In this document: positions 25,014-33,447 of the stretch, in pieces
Layout of the letters: every line of letters starts with the position of its first letter
Position numbering within the stretch: position 1 is the first letter of the stretch
Assembly (NCBI RefSeq): GCF_017355785.1
Contig: NZ_JAFEWE010000014.1
Location: 62,001-126,000, forward strand
DNA from: Desertivirga arenae
GTDB taxonomy: Bacteria; Bacteroidota; Bacteroidia; Sphingobacteriales; Sphingobacteriaceae
DNA: 64,000 nt
Direction of reading: 5' to 3'
The notes under the pieces: generated by a model
Databases searched by the model: none
Seen by the model: only the letters and a program-made list of their open reading frames with translations
Told to the model about the DNA's origin: nothing
Program-made: the position numbers and the translations under genes

Positions 25014-27212
25014 ATGAAGTATAAAAATCTACTAACCTATTCCCTTTTATTTGCAATGGCTTTTCAGGCCTGCAAGAAGAATGATGAAAAGCTATCTTCC
25101 AACAGCGATATTAACAAGCTTACGGATGTGAAAGTACCTGAAGGATTCCTGTGGGAGTCTTCACGTGATGTGACCTTTAAAGTTTCAGTTACCGATACCC
25201 GATTTTCGGATGCATCACATATTATAGCGGTATACACTCCTGATGGTAAATTACTGTCAAAAGGATCTGCCTCAATTGATGCAGCTTTTGAAACTAAGGT
25301 TTACGTGCCAAGCAACATAACAGAAGTTTATGTAATTAAAACAGCTCCTGATAATTCTACTGTAAATAAAAAAGTAGAGCTAAACAGTTCAGATATCAAT
25401 CTCTCTCTTGGCGCAACAAGTACAACAACATCATCACTAAAAGCTAATGGAAGCACCTTTGCAACCAGCCCTGATTGCAGTACTGGCTGTGCTCAAAGTG
25501 TAAATATCACTTCCTCCGGGCAATGGATCACAATTGAGGGTGGAAAAACAGTATGTATCAGTGGTTCAAATAAGACCTTCAACGTTACTTTTGGCAACGG
25601 CGGGGGTACTGCGCGTGTTTGCGGAACTGATCTTACCGTCCAGAATATTAATAAGAATGCGGGCAGCAGTGCAATTAGCTTTGTTGTAACAAATGGAAGT
25701 ACTGTTAACTTTCCAGGCTTGGAGTTTGACAGACCCTCTCATGTTTTCAGCAACTATGGAACTGCTAAGTTCACCGGAAATCTTGCTTCTGCAGGAACTG
25801 TAAATAATTATGCAAGTCTTACAGTAGCAGGCGATTTCAATCTGAATTCATCTAATATCACCGACACTAACGAGGGTACAATAACTGTTAGTGGAACAAT
25901 GAACGTTAACAGCACTACAACATTCGAAAATCAAGGTTCTGCAACTGTTAATAATCTTCAAATAAATGGTAGTGGTATTGTAAATAATCGTTGTAAATTA
26001 ATGGTTTCGAACAGTTTCATTACCAACAATATCCTAAACAACTATTCTTATGCACAGGTAAGCGGCAATACGCAAATAAATGGAAGTGCGCAGGTAAATC
26101 TAGTTGAAGGTGCTTACTTTAAGACTAAGGATCTGGATAAGATAACAGGCAGTTTCGCAGCAAGCGGATCATCTTCAATGGTAAAAATTAGCGGAACAAT
26201 TAATTCCAACCTAATACTTGATGCTCAGCAAACGTCTAACGGTCAGAAATTTAAGGGTAATTTAAAGGTATGCTACGGTTCAACTCTACCAGCTGGATTG
26301 TTTAAAGAGGGAGCGTCTCAAGGCTGTGATCTTTATATCCCTGCCACAGGTTGTAACCCAGGAAATGGTATGGCTACCATCGTTGATACAGATGGAGACG
26401 GAGTTGCAGACAACCTTGATGATTACCCTACTGATCCTTCAAAAGCTTTCAATAATTATTACCCAAGTGCGGCTGCTGACGCCGGAGCAACAATTGCTTT
26501 CGAAGATATGTGGCCTGTAAAAGGTGATTATGACATGAACGATGTTGTATTTTCTTACAAATTGAAGATTGTAACTAATGCAGGAAATAAGGTAGTTCAG
26601 GTAGATGGCACTTATGATCTTTTGGCCAGGGGTGGAATTTTTCAAAATGGCTTTGGAATAGAATTCCCAGTAAAAAGGGAATTAGTAGGCGATGTAAGTG
26701 GTGGTACACTCGAGGCTGGACAAGAGAAGGCGGTAATTACCCTTTTTGATAATACCCACTCTCAAATGCTATATTACAACACCCGGTCTGAAGAACCTTC
26801 TCAACCCGCAAAAACTTATAACATCAGCTTTACAGTAGCTAACGGTCCTTCCCTTTCCAGCTTCGGTTTAAGTGAATATAATCCGTTCATCTGGAATAAG
26901 AATGCTGGTAGAGGTAATGAAATACACCTTCCTGGTAAAACTCCTACTTCACTGGCAGATAATAGCCTGTTTGGAACAGGTGATGACCGAAGCAGCGTAG
27001 CTTCAGGCAAATACTACTTAACTGCTGAAGGTTATCCATGGGCAATAAGTGTTCCTGTAAAGAACTTTGTATATCCAATAGAAGGAAAAGATATCAGTAC
27101 AGCATACCTGAAACTTCCTAATTGGATCTTATCTGGTGGAACCCAATATACAGATTGGTATTCGAACACTGGTTCGGGTTATAGAAATACCGTTAACCTT
27201 TTTGGTAAATAA
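25014..27212 (+). CDS. LruC domain surface lipoprotein
   Basis: A 732-residue lipoprotein (start at 25014; ATG 25008 and GTG 24993 are also in frame) with lipobox FQAC at about 20. Residues about 140-440 are Ser/Thr/Asn-rich with repeated short strands (for example TVNNLQINGSGIVNN), suggesting a beta-helix or polymer-forming-like stalk. A calcium-binding type DTDGDGVADNLDDYPTDP loop precedes the LruC/DUF4842 domain, marked by AFEDMWPVKGDYDMNDVV. The family is found on Bacteroidota surfaces; function is unknown, adhesion or matrix is likely. It is monocistronic with its own terminator. Confidence 0.83.
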   Translation: MKYKNLLTYSLLFAMAFQACKKNDEKLSSNSDINKLTDVKVPEGFLWESSRDVTFKVSVTDTRFSDASHIIAVYTPDGKLLSKGSASIDAAFETKVYVPSNITEVYVIKTAPDNSTVNKKVELNSSDINLSLGATSTTTSSLKANGSTFATSPDCSTGCAQSVNITSSGQWITIEGGKTVCISGSNKTFNVTFGNGGGTARVCGTDLTVQNINKNAGSSAISFVVTNGSTVNFPGLEFDRPSHVFSNYGTAKFTGNLASAGTVNNYASLTVAGDFNLNSSNITDTNEGTITVSGTMNVNSTTTFENQGSATVNNLQINGSGIVNNRCKLMVSNSFITNNILNNYSYAQVSGNTQINGSAQVNLVEGAYFKTKDLDKITGSFAASGSSSMVKISGTINSNLILDAQQTSNGQKFKGNLKVCYGSTLPAGLFKEGASQGCDLYIPATGCNPGNGMATIVDTDGDGVADNLDDYPTDPSKAFNNYYPSAAADAGATIAFEDMWPVKGDYDMNDVVFSYKLKIVTNAGNKVVQVDGTYDLLARGGIFQNGFGIEFPVKRELVGDVSGGTLEAGQEKAVITLFDNTHSQMLYYNTRSEEPSQPAKTYNISFTVANGPSLSSFGLSEYNPFIWNKNAGRGNEIHLPGKTPTSLADNSLFGTGDDRSSVASGKYYLTAEGYPWAISVPVKNFVYPIEGKDISTAYLKLPNWILSGGTQYTDWYSNTGSGYRNTVNLFGK

Positions 27213-27244
27213 ATTAAAGATCTTTTTTGCGTTGAAATCCATGA

Positions 27245-27272
27245 GGAAGGCCCATTCGGCCTTCCTTTTTTT
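27245..27272 (+). terminator. Rho-independent terminator after the LruC gene
   Basis: Arms GGAAGGCC (27245-27252) and GGCCTTCC (27258-27265) with a 5-base loop are followed by seven T residues. Confidence 0.9.
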
Positions 27273-27372
27273 GTTAAAGGCCTTTTATTTTCCTCTCTTC
27301 ATCTACTCCACCCCCAAACATTCCTGGTAGATCTAAAGTTCTATGAACTATTTTAACTTCTTGTGCTATTGC

Positions 27373-28362
27373 ATGAAATTTTTACTCGGTTTCCATTTCT
27401 TGTTGTTGATCCATAATCTACAGGTCACCTTTGCTCAGGCTCCTTTTGAGTCTGTCAAAGACACCTATTTCCCCAGATTACAACTAGAGAAAACAGACTC
27501 TGCGCTACACTTTATTGCGTTGGGGGATTGGGGCAAAAATGGTGGAGACTTTCAGAAGCCCGTTGCGTATCAAATGGCAAAAGTTGCTGAAGAACTGCCA
27601 CTAGATTTTATTATAAGCACCGGAGATAACTTCTATCCTTCAGGGGTTGAAAACATGGTTGATCCTCTATTTAAAACATCATTCGAGGACATATATAATT
27701 ATCCATCACTACAAGTAAAATGGTTTCCCGTACTTGGAAACCATGACTACCTTTCAAACCCGGATGCTCAGGTAGGATACTCTGCCCACAGTACGAGATG
27801 GTCAATGAATGGTAGATATTATTCAAATGTTTTCAATATTCAGGGCGATACGACGCAAAAGGTTCTATTTCTATTTATTGATACGAATCCCCTTGTTCCA
27901 AGGTACCATAAAAAGCATCACTATGGTAAGGAGATTAAAAGTCAGAAGCCTGAGGTACAAAAAGAATGGATCAAGAAGAATCTTGAAGACTTGCCAGCGA
28001 ATATTAAATGGAAAATTATAGTGGGGCATCATCCCATTTATACTGGTGGGCAGCGTCGATGGGCCTATGATACTAGGGCTGTACGATCAAGGCTAAAGCC
28101 AATAATCAAACGCTACCAGGTGGATGCTTATGTATCAGGTCATGAGCATAATCTGCAACATTTAAAAATAAGCAAGAAGGCACATCAATTTATATCCGGA
28201 GCAGGTTCAGAGTTTTTACCTTTAAAGAATATACCGAAAAGTAAAATGGCAATAGCAGCGTCTGGTTTCCTGGTCTTTTCAGTAAAGTCTAATCAATTGC
28301 TAATGCAAGCAATAAGTAAAGAAGGCGAAGTGCTTTACAAGTGCTGGATTAATAAACGTTAG
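27373..28362 (+). CDS. Purple-acid-phosphatase-like metallophosphoesterase
   Basis: A 329-residue exported protein if started at 27373, where the signal peptide begins; an in-frame ATG at 27343 would add ten residues. All five metal motifs of the calcineurin fold are present: GDWG, GDNFY, GNHDY, GHHPIY and GHEHN, in the order and spacing of tartrate-resistant acid phosphatase (PAP type 5). It probably hydrolyses phosphomonoesters in the periplasm. It stands alone between the LruC terminator and the RsbQ gene. Confidence 0.88.
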   Translation: MKFLLGFHFLLLIHNLQVTFAQAPFESVKDTYFPRLQLEKTDSALHFIALGDWGKNGGDFQKPVAYQMAKVAEELPLDFIISTGDNFYPSGVENMVDPLFKTSFEDIYNYPSLQVKWFPVLGNHDYLSNPDAQVGYSAHSTRWSMNGRYYSNVFNIQGDTTQKVLFLFIDTNPLVPRYHKKHHYGKEIKSQKPEVQKEWIKKNLEDLPANIKWKIIVGHHPIYTGGQRRWAYDTRAVRSRLKPIIKRYQVDAYVSGHEHNLQHLKISKKAHQFISGAGSEFLPLKNIPKSKMAIAASGFLVFSVKSNQLLMQAISKEGEVLYKCWINKR

Positions 28363-28457
28363 ATAGGTATAAATATCAAAAGTCTAGTAAAAGTTATTTT
28401 AAGGCCATAAGAAGGCAACTTATACCACTTCAAATCGTAATAAGCAGTAATAGTTTT

Positions 28458-29258
28458 ATGGTAGATATAATTAAGCGAAATAACGTTCGAATCCACGGAG
28501 ACGGGAACAAGTGCATGGTAATGGCGCATGGATTTGGATGTGATCAGAATGTTTGGAGACATTTGATAAAGGCCTTTGAAACCGAATACAAAGTTGTGGT
28601 ATTTGACTATGTCGGCGCTGGACAATCTGATCTCGATGCTTACGATCCTAAAAAGTATTCCTCATTAGATGGTTATGCTGAAGATGTTCATGAGGTGATA
28701 CAAACTCTTGCGTTAAAGGATGTGATATTTATTGGTCACTCTGTTAGCTGTATGATCGGATTACGGGCTGCAATAAAATATCCTCAACATTTCCAACATA
28801 TTATTATGGTTGCGCCCTCTCCTTCATATATCAATACTGATGATTATATAGGGGGAATGAATCGGGAAGATATTGAAGCCTTATTTGAAGTAATGGACGC
28901 AAATTATCTTGGTTGGTCCGCCTCCATGGCACCTCTTATTATGGGAAACCCTGATGCACCGGAATTGGGAGAGGAACTCGCTGCAAATTTTTGTGCTACA
29001 GATCCCGAAATTGCCCGGCAGTTTGCCAGAGTTACTTTTTTTTCAGATAATCGTTCGGATCTTCAAAACCTTCCAGTAAAAAGTCTAACCTTACAATGCT
29101 CTGATGATATTCTTGCTCCCCTTGAGGTAGGCTTTTATATTGAGAAGCACACACCTCAGAATACACTGGCTATATTGAATGCAACCGGTCACTGCCCCCA
29201 CCTTAGTGCACCAGAAGAAACAATAGCTGTAATTAAAAGCTATCTTAATACTAATTAA
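28458..29258 (+). CDS. rsbQ: RsbQ-like alpha/beta hydrolase
   Basis: A 266-residue hydrolase closely following Bacillus RsbQ in sequence: AHGFGCDQNVW, FDYVGAGQSDL, LDGYAEDV, GHSVSCM, FSDNRSDL and GHCPHLS. The catalytic triad is Ser 95, Asp 217 and His 245. RsbQ supplies a small hydrophobic molecule or its product to the PAS domain of RsbP in the general stress response, and its plant relatives are the strigolactone/karrikin receptors. Here its stop codon shares one base with the start of a PAS-domain gene, so the two are coupled. No SigB system is expected in this phylum, so the output must differ. Confidence 0.92.
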   Translation: MVDIIKRNNVRIHGDGNKCMVMAHGFGCDQNVWRHLIKAFETEYKVVVFDYVGAGQSDLDAYDPKKYSSLDGYAEDVHEVIQTLALKDVIFIGHSVSCMIGLRAAIKYPQHFQHIIMVAPSPSYINTDDYIGGMNREDIEALFEVMDANYLGWSASMAPLIMGNPDAPELGEELAANFCATDPEIARQFARVTFFSDNRSDLQNLPVKSLTLQCSDDILAPLEVGFYIEKHTPQNTLAILNATGHCPHLSAPEETIAVIKSYLNTN

Positions 29259-29872
29259 TGACCCACGCTCTCCCTCCCAACTATTCCGATCTTTATAATT
29301 TATCGCCCTGCGGTTTATTAACCCTTGAACAAGGTAAAATAGTTCATGTTAATTCTACTTTTCTAAGTTGGCTACAAAAGGAAGAGAATGATATTCTTTC
29401 AAAAGAGTTTACTGATCTGCTGAATAAGGGCGGGAAATTATACTACCAGTTGTTTGTGCAACCCCTTATAAAGATGCATGGTTCAGTTAAAGAAATTGAT
29501 CTTTCTATTGAAACTGATGACTCTTCTTTTCCATGCTTCTTTAGTGCTAAGGGCTCAAAGAAACCAGGAGAAGATCTGGTTCATTGCGCTATTTTTAAAG
29601 TAGGCGATCGAAAGAAATATGAAACTGAGTTGCTTAGGAAAAAGGAGAAGGCCGAGGAGGAAAAAAAAGATAAGGTTCAGGCATTAAATGAAATTGCTTT
29701 TGATCAGGCTCATTTAGCGAGAGCCCCTTTAGCTAATATGCTCGCGATTATTTCTTTGGTTAAAACCATGGACATCAGTGAGGATGTAGATAGGCTAATT
29801 GACTTGCTTCAAACAAGTACAGAGCAATTAGATACTCAAATAAAGGAGATTGTCAGGAAAACAGGAGCTTAA
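29258..29872 (+). CDS. PAS protein with histidine-box helix but no ATPase domain, RsbQ partner
   Basis: A 204-residue soluble protein. Residues about 10-118 form a PAS domain of the kind linked to RsbQ (SPCGLLTLEQGKIVHVNSTF, LLNKGGKLYYQ, MHGSVKEIDL). A coiled coil (120-147) leads to a DHp-like helical hairpin with His 152 in DQAHLARAPLANML, matching the H-box of Bacteroidota PAS kinases. The ATP-binding domain that normally follows is absent and the stop is followed by a convergent gene 14 bases on. It may be a phosphotransfer or dimerisation partner of a kinase encoded elsewhere. Coupling to rsbQ is directly seen; its role is inferred. Confidence 0.8.
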   Translation: MTHALPPNYSDLYNLSPCGLLTLEQGKIVHVNSTFLSWLQKEENDILSKEFTDLLNKGGKLYYQLFVQPLIKMHGSVKEIDLSIETDDSSFPCFFSAKGSKKPGEDLVHCAIFKVGDRKKYETELLRKKEKAEEEKKDKVQALNEIAFDQAHLARAPLANMLAIISLVKTMDISEDVDRLIDLLQTSTEQLDTQIKEIVRKTGA

Positions 29873-29885
29873 TATTGTTTGAATT

Positions 29886-30794
29886 CTAAAAACTACCAAC
29901 TATAATTCTCCTGCTAGCTGCAACCCCCGCCATTGTACCCATATACACGGCGTTCGCAACTGACCTCATCCGTGTAGTATTATCACCGCAGGCATACACT
30001 CCTTCAATTGTTGTAGACTGAGTTGGGTCAACTTTAATATATCCTTCCTCAGTTATTTCGCATCCTAATTCATGTGGAATTTCACAATGCTGAGTAAAAC
30101 CTGGGCGGTAATATATAGCTTTTAATGCGAGCTCTTTACCATCCTCCAATAGAAGATTCGTTAACTGCCCCTCATTATGCTGTATTTCTATAATCCTTCT
30201 TTCTTCAATTTTTATAGCATGTTTTTTTAGCTTACTCTCCTCTTCTTCCGTAAACGAAGCATCACCATTGGTCAAGATGGTAAGGTCTTTTGTCCAGTTC
30301 GATATAAGAGCAGCTATTTCAATTGCTTCAGGGCCATTACTCAAAATACCTGTAGGCATGTCTCTTACTTCATAACCATGGCAATAAGGGCAGTGAATTA
30401 CTGAAATACCCCAGCATTCAGCTATTCCTTTTGGCTCAGACAATTTGTCTTTAATACCTGTTGCAAAGATTAACTGACCAGCAAAGTAACGGTCTCCTTT
30501 TGCTTCCACTATTTCAAACAATCCATCATCAGCCTTTTTGCCACTTACCGCTATCCCTGTTAAAAATTCAATCGTTTTATATTTTAGTACCTGTTCTTTG
30601 GCTAATGCATGTATCCCGGCAGGTGTTTTCCCATCTTGAGTAAGGAAGTTATGAGAGTGAGGCGTTGGTTTGTTACAAGGGTCACCGCCATCAATGATTA
30701 AAACCTTTCTAAGTGCCCTTCCAAGTGCCAATGCAGCTGCTAGTCCAGAATAGCTTCCACCGATAATAATTACATCAAATATTTTTCTTTCCAT
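29886..30794 (-). CDS. Thioredoxin-reductase-like NAD(P)/FAD oxidoreductase
   Basis: A 302-residue two-dinucleotide-domain flavoprotein starting at the ATG at 30794 (a TTG at 30830 would add twelve residues). The FAD motif GGSYSGLAAALALG is near the N-terminus, the redox pair CPYC sits in HCPYCHGYEV near residue 130, and GVYACGDNT near the end binds FAD. These NAD(P)/FAD proteins differ from true TrxB by lacking the usual CATC and are of unclear substrate. It is downstream of, and likely controlled by, the AraC regulator on the same strand. Confidence 0.87.
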   Translation of the reverse strand: MERKIFDVIIIGGSYSGLAAALALGRALRKVLIIDGGDPCNKPTPHSHNFLTQDGKTPAGIHALAKEQVLKYKTIEFLTGIAVSGKKADDGLFEIVEAKGDRYFAGQLIFATGIKDKLSEPKGIAECWGISVIHCPYCHGYEVRDMPTGILSNGPEAIEIAALISNWTKDLTILTNGDASFTEEEESKLKKHAIKIEERRIIEIQHNEGQLTNLLLEDGKELALKAIYYRPGFTQHCEIPHELGCEITEEGYIKVDPTQSTTIEGVYACGDNTTRMRSVANAVYMGTMAGVAASRRIIVGSF

Positions 30795-30889
30795 TTCAAG
30801 TTTTGTTAATGCCTTTTTAATGAATAACAACTACAAAACTAAATGCGTGGGTACCCTGGAAATAGAACAAAGCTTTACTTGAATAGCAC

Positions 30890-31750
30890 TTATCTAAAGT
30901 TTTTCCTGTAAAGGTCGGGAGAATAGCCCGTGTGTTTTTTGAAAAAGCGAATAAAGTAAGATACGTCTTCATATCCTAAATGCTCACTGATCACCTTCAC
31001 CTGCTCATCTAAAGCCAGTAAATGTCTTTTTGCCTCCAGAACGATTTGTTCATTTATGATAGCCGAGGCTGTTTTCCCGATAGTAGTTTTAGTGATCTCA
31101 TTTAACTGAAAGGCTGACAAATTCATCAATTCAGTATATTGAAATACCTGCTTCATCGTATATAGATTAACCCGTAATAAATCCAGAAACTCCTCAAGCC
31201 GTTCTTGTTTGTAAGAATGCATCTGATCTTCCTCTTGGCCTTCTCTTCTGCACTTCCTGACAAGTTCAATAAAGAACATATCCAGAGAGGCTTTGATCAT
31301 ACTGGTATACCCTTCTTCTTTATCGTGAAACTCCTTAAATATTCGCTCTGAAATGGAGTATACCCGTTCAAATCGGTCAATGTCTAAAGGGCAGAGGTTA
31401 TTATGAGTGGCCTTTCTAAACTTCTGAACAATGGACTTTTCGTTTGGATGATAAAAATCCGAATTGAAGCGCATCACGTAACCTTCAGCTTCGCTTTCTA
31501 ATCTAAGTTGGTGCATTTGTCCCGGTCGTAAACAGAAGATCATGTTATCCGCAACCTCGTAAGGAACCAGGTCGACTTCATGAATTCCAGAGCCTTTCTT
31601 TATAAGGAGAATAAAAAAGAAATTATGACGATGGCAACCCCTTACCCTCTCCTTGCCAAGCAGGGTTGAGTCTAACTCAGAGATACTGAAGCCATTGGCC
31701 TCAGAATGTCTTTCTACCTGGGGAATTTCTACTATGGGGATCTTGCTCAT
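30890..31750 (-). CDS. AraC family transcriptional regulator
   Basis: A 286-residue regulator with an N-terminal cupin-type ligand domain (about 20-150; RGCHRHNFFFILLIKKG, FCLRPGQMHQL) and a C-terminal AraC double helix-turn-helix (about 185-286), ending in the signature VISEHLGYEDVSYFIRFFKKHTGYSP. It lies 95 bases upstream of the flavoprotein gene on the same strand and diverges from yjbR. Confidence 0.93.
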   Translation of the reverse strand: MSKIPIVEIPQVERHSEANGFSISELDSTLLGKERVRGCHRHNFFFILLIKKGSGIHEVDLVPYEVADNMIFCLRPGQMHQLRLESEAEGYVMRFNSDFYHPNEKSIVQKFRKATHNNLCPLDIDRFERVYSISERIFKEFHDKEEGYTSMIKASLDMFFIELVRKCRREGQEEDQMHSYKQERLEEFLDLLRVNLYTMKQVFQYTELMNLSAFQLNEITKTTIGKTASAIINEQIVLEAKRHLLALDEQVKVISEHLGYEDVSYFIRFFKKHTGYSPDLYRKNFR

Positions 31751-31843
31751 GCGATTATATAACTACAATTTCTTTATTTGGAATTTGCAGGTAAACACGT
31801 CAATTTGGTAAAACTAATAAACAATAGTAATTTTCTATTTGCA

Positions 31844-32206
31844 ATGATAACATTTGACAAATTAAGGAATCTAGCCTTGTCACTTCCCGAAGTAACAGAA
31901 GAGCCGCATTTCAGTAAAACCTCATTTAGAGTGAAAAACAAGATATTTGCTACTTATTCTGCGAAAGAAGAGAAAGTAACCGTTAAATTATCAGAAATAG
32001 ATCAGGATGTATTTTCAATAGACAAAACAATCATTCATCCGGTGGAGAATAAATGGGGAAAACAGGGTTGGACAATAATCGATCTGCAACTAGTGAATGA
32101 GGAACTTTTTAGTGATGCTTTAAGAATGGCATATTTTGAAGTTGCTCCAAAGAACCTGATAAAGCAATTGCAACAACATAAGGATAAATCTGAAGATGAT
32201 TTTTAG
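31844..32206 (+). CDS. MmcQ/YjbR family protein
   Basis: A 120-residue protein from the ATG at 31844 (a TTG at 31778 would add 22 poorly typical residues). The motifs ALSLPEVTEEPHF, SFRVKNKIFATYS and VKLSEIDQDVF place it in the MmcQ/YjbR (CyaY-like fold) family, small proteins thought to bind DNA. Its stop codon ends one base before the 3' end of a tRNA gene on the opposite strand. Confidence 0.88.
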   Translation: MITFDKLRNLALSLPEVTEEPHFSKTSFRVKNKIFATYSAKEEKVTVKLSEIDQDVFSIDKTIIHPVENKWGKQGWTIIDLQLVNEELFSDALRMAYFEVAPKNLIKQLQQHKDKSEDDF

Positions 32207-32207
32207 C

Positions 32208-32294
32208 TGGTGCCCGGAGAGAGACTCGAACTCTCAAGAGACAATTCTCAACGGCTTCTGAGACCGCAACGTTTACCAATTTCGCCATCCGGGC
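32208..32294 (-). tRNA. tRNA-Leu (anticodon CAG)
   Basis: On the minus strand an 87-base cloverleaf reads from GCCCGGA (acceptor 5') to TCCGGGC plus A and an encoded CCA at 32208-32210. The anticodon loop is CTCAGAA on a five-pair stem (GCGGT/GCCGT), giving CAG, which reads CUG. A long variable arm and GTTCGAGTC T-loop confirm a class II tRNA. Confidence 0.95.
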
Positions 32295-32643
32295 AGGGTG
32301 GTTTCTGTAATTGTTGCACAAATATATAATTCACGGGGAAATTGTGGGACTCAAAAACAGAGAAAATTGTAGCTTGATCTCTTTAAACTTATAAGTCAGC
32401 CAATTAAAATTCAATTGGGAATGAGGGTCCCAATCCTATAGAGAAATACCCTTATTTCATAGAAGGAAAGCCTATTTGATTACCCTCTGTATTCATGTCT
32501 TCTACGTAAATTTCTACCCACCCAATAGGATTTCTGCTGCTTTCCATATCGCTGTTGTATTTGGTTTATTAATTCCAAATATCTGCCATAAACTAAAAAC
32601 TCGGGTGTTTAGGATCCGACAAAAAGAGGGCTAAAAGCGGCTC
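32295..32643. other. Intergenic region with a gene remnant
   Basis: About 350 bases between the tRNA and the lipoprotein gene. The tRNA promoter should lie at its left end. The middle holds the VOC remnant described separately; I see nothing else. Confidence 0.5.
32452..32547 (-). pseudogene. Remnant of a VOC (glyoxalase-like) gene with internal deletion
   Basis: A 31-codon frame on the minus strand reads NPIGWVEIYVEDM, the usual N-terminus of VOC/glyoxalase-like proteins, directly joined to NTEGNQIGFPSMK and a stop, which resembles the C-terminal end of the same family (DTEGN...LHS). The roughly 90 residues normally in between are missing without a frame change. Identification is from memory of the family and the fragment is short. 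Confidence 0.5.
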
Positions 32644-33294
32644 TTATTTTAGGCTTATTACAAACCTTTGTACAGCCAGCGTATCGCGGTCTCCAAGGCT
32701 ATTTATAAACTCTTCGTTAAACTCGTTGTACACAACACCTTCCTCTTCTATAGAACTGACTAATCTCCCGTTGCTATCTAGCTTATTCTTGGATAATTTA
32801 TAAGCTATACATGAAAAATCTAAATTTTTTATGGTTCCTTTTGCTACACGTATCTCTTTGCCCATTAATCCTTGAGCAGTGTTAATTTGAGGTTCCTTGT
32901 ACTTTAACAAGGCTGCAGATACTGGAGCGCCGTCGCCCAGTTCGAAAAGGAAAGTTGAATAGAAGAAAAATTTCCCGTCCTTATTTTCATAGGTATATAA
33001 ATTATCGGGGTAATTGAAGAATACCGAATCAGGTGATAGAACTGTTAACGATCCAAAGCGATTTTCCTGTAGATGCAAGTTAAACAGCTGACTGGCTTCT
33101 ACAAATTTATTAGCTTTTGCCTGGTCCTTTATTTCCTGCTTATTGGTGTAGATCTGTATTTCTGACTTTTTCTCCACCGTGGCATTTTCAAGAGTAAAAG
33201 GATATTCAATCGCAGGTTCTTCTTGCGTTTTTTTGCAGGAAGATGAAATAAAAAGAATTGTAATTAAAGGGAGTGTGATAAGCTTAAAGTTCAT
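32644..33294 (-). CDS. Lipoprotein of unknown function
   Basis: A 216-residue protein when started at the ATG at 33294; the open frame runs further upstream to 33456 but would overlap the divergent MFS gene and put 54 odd residues before the signal. The lipobox is ISSSC at about residue 16, followed by KKTQEEP, typical of Bacteroidota surface or outer-membrane lipoproteins. The rest is mixed alpha/beta with no recognised domain. Confidence 0.75.
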   Translation of the reverse strand: MNFKLITLPLITILFISSSCKKTQEEPAIEYPFTLENATVEKKSEIQIYTNKQEIKDQAKANKFVEASQLFNLHLQENRFGSLTVLSPDSVFFNYPDNLYTYENKDGKFFFYSTFLFELGDGAPVSAALLKYKEPQINTAQGLMGKEIRVAKGTIKNLDFSCIAYKLSKNKLDSNGRLVSSIEEEGVVYNEFNEEFINSLGDRDTLAVQRFVISLK

Positions 33295-33447
33295 AGATCC
33301 AATTAAATGCCGTTTAGTTATTGCGGCGCAAAAATAAAGATTCGGCACAAAACCGCAAACTATTGCTTGAAATATTCCACAATTAATTACTAATCCATCC
33401 TTTATTTTCTTAACATGAACCATTTCTCTTATTTTTAGCAGGTACCC

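Noticed and set aside
25440-26250. Repeated Asn/Ser/Thr strings in the LruC protein as a possible DNA repeat
   Set aside because: The repetition is at protein level and irregular; no exact nucleotide repeat was found.
32452-32643. Idea of a mobile element beside tRNA-Leu
   Set aside because: No integrase, direct repeat of the tRNA 3' end or transposase was seen; only a small gene remnant is present.
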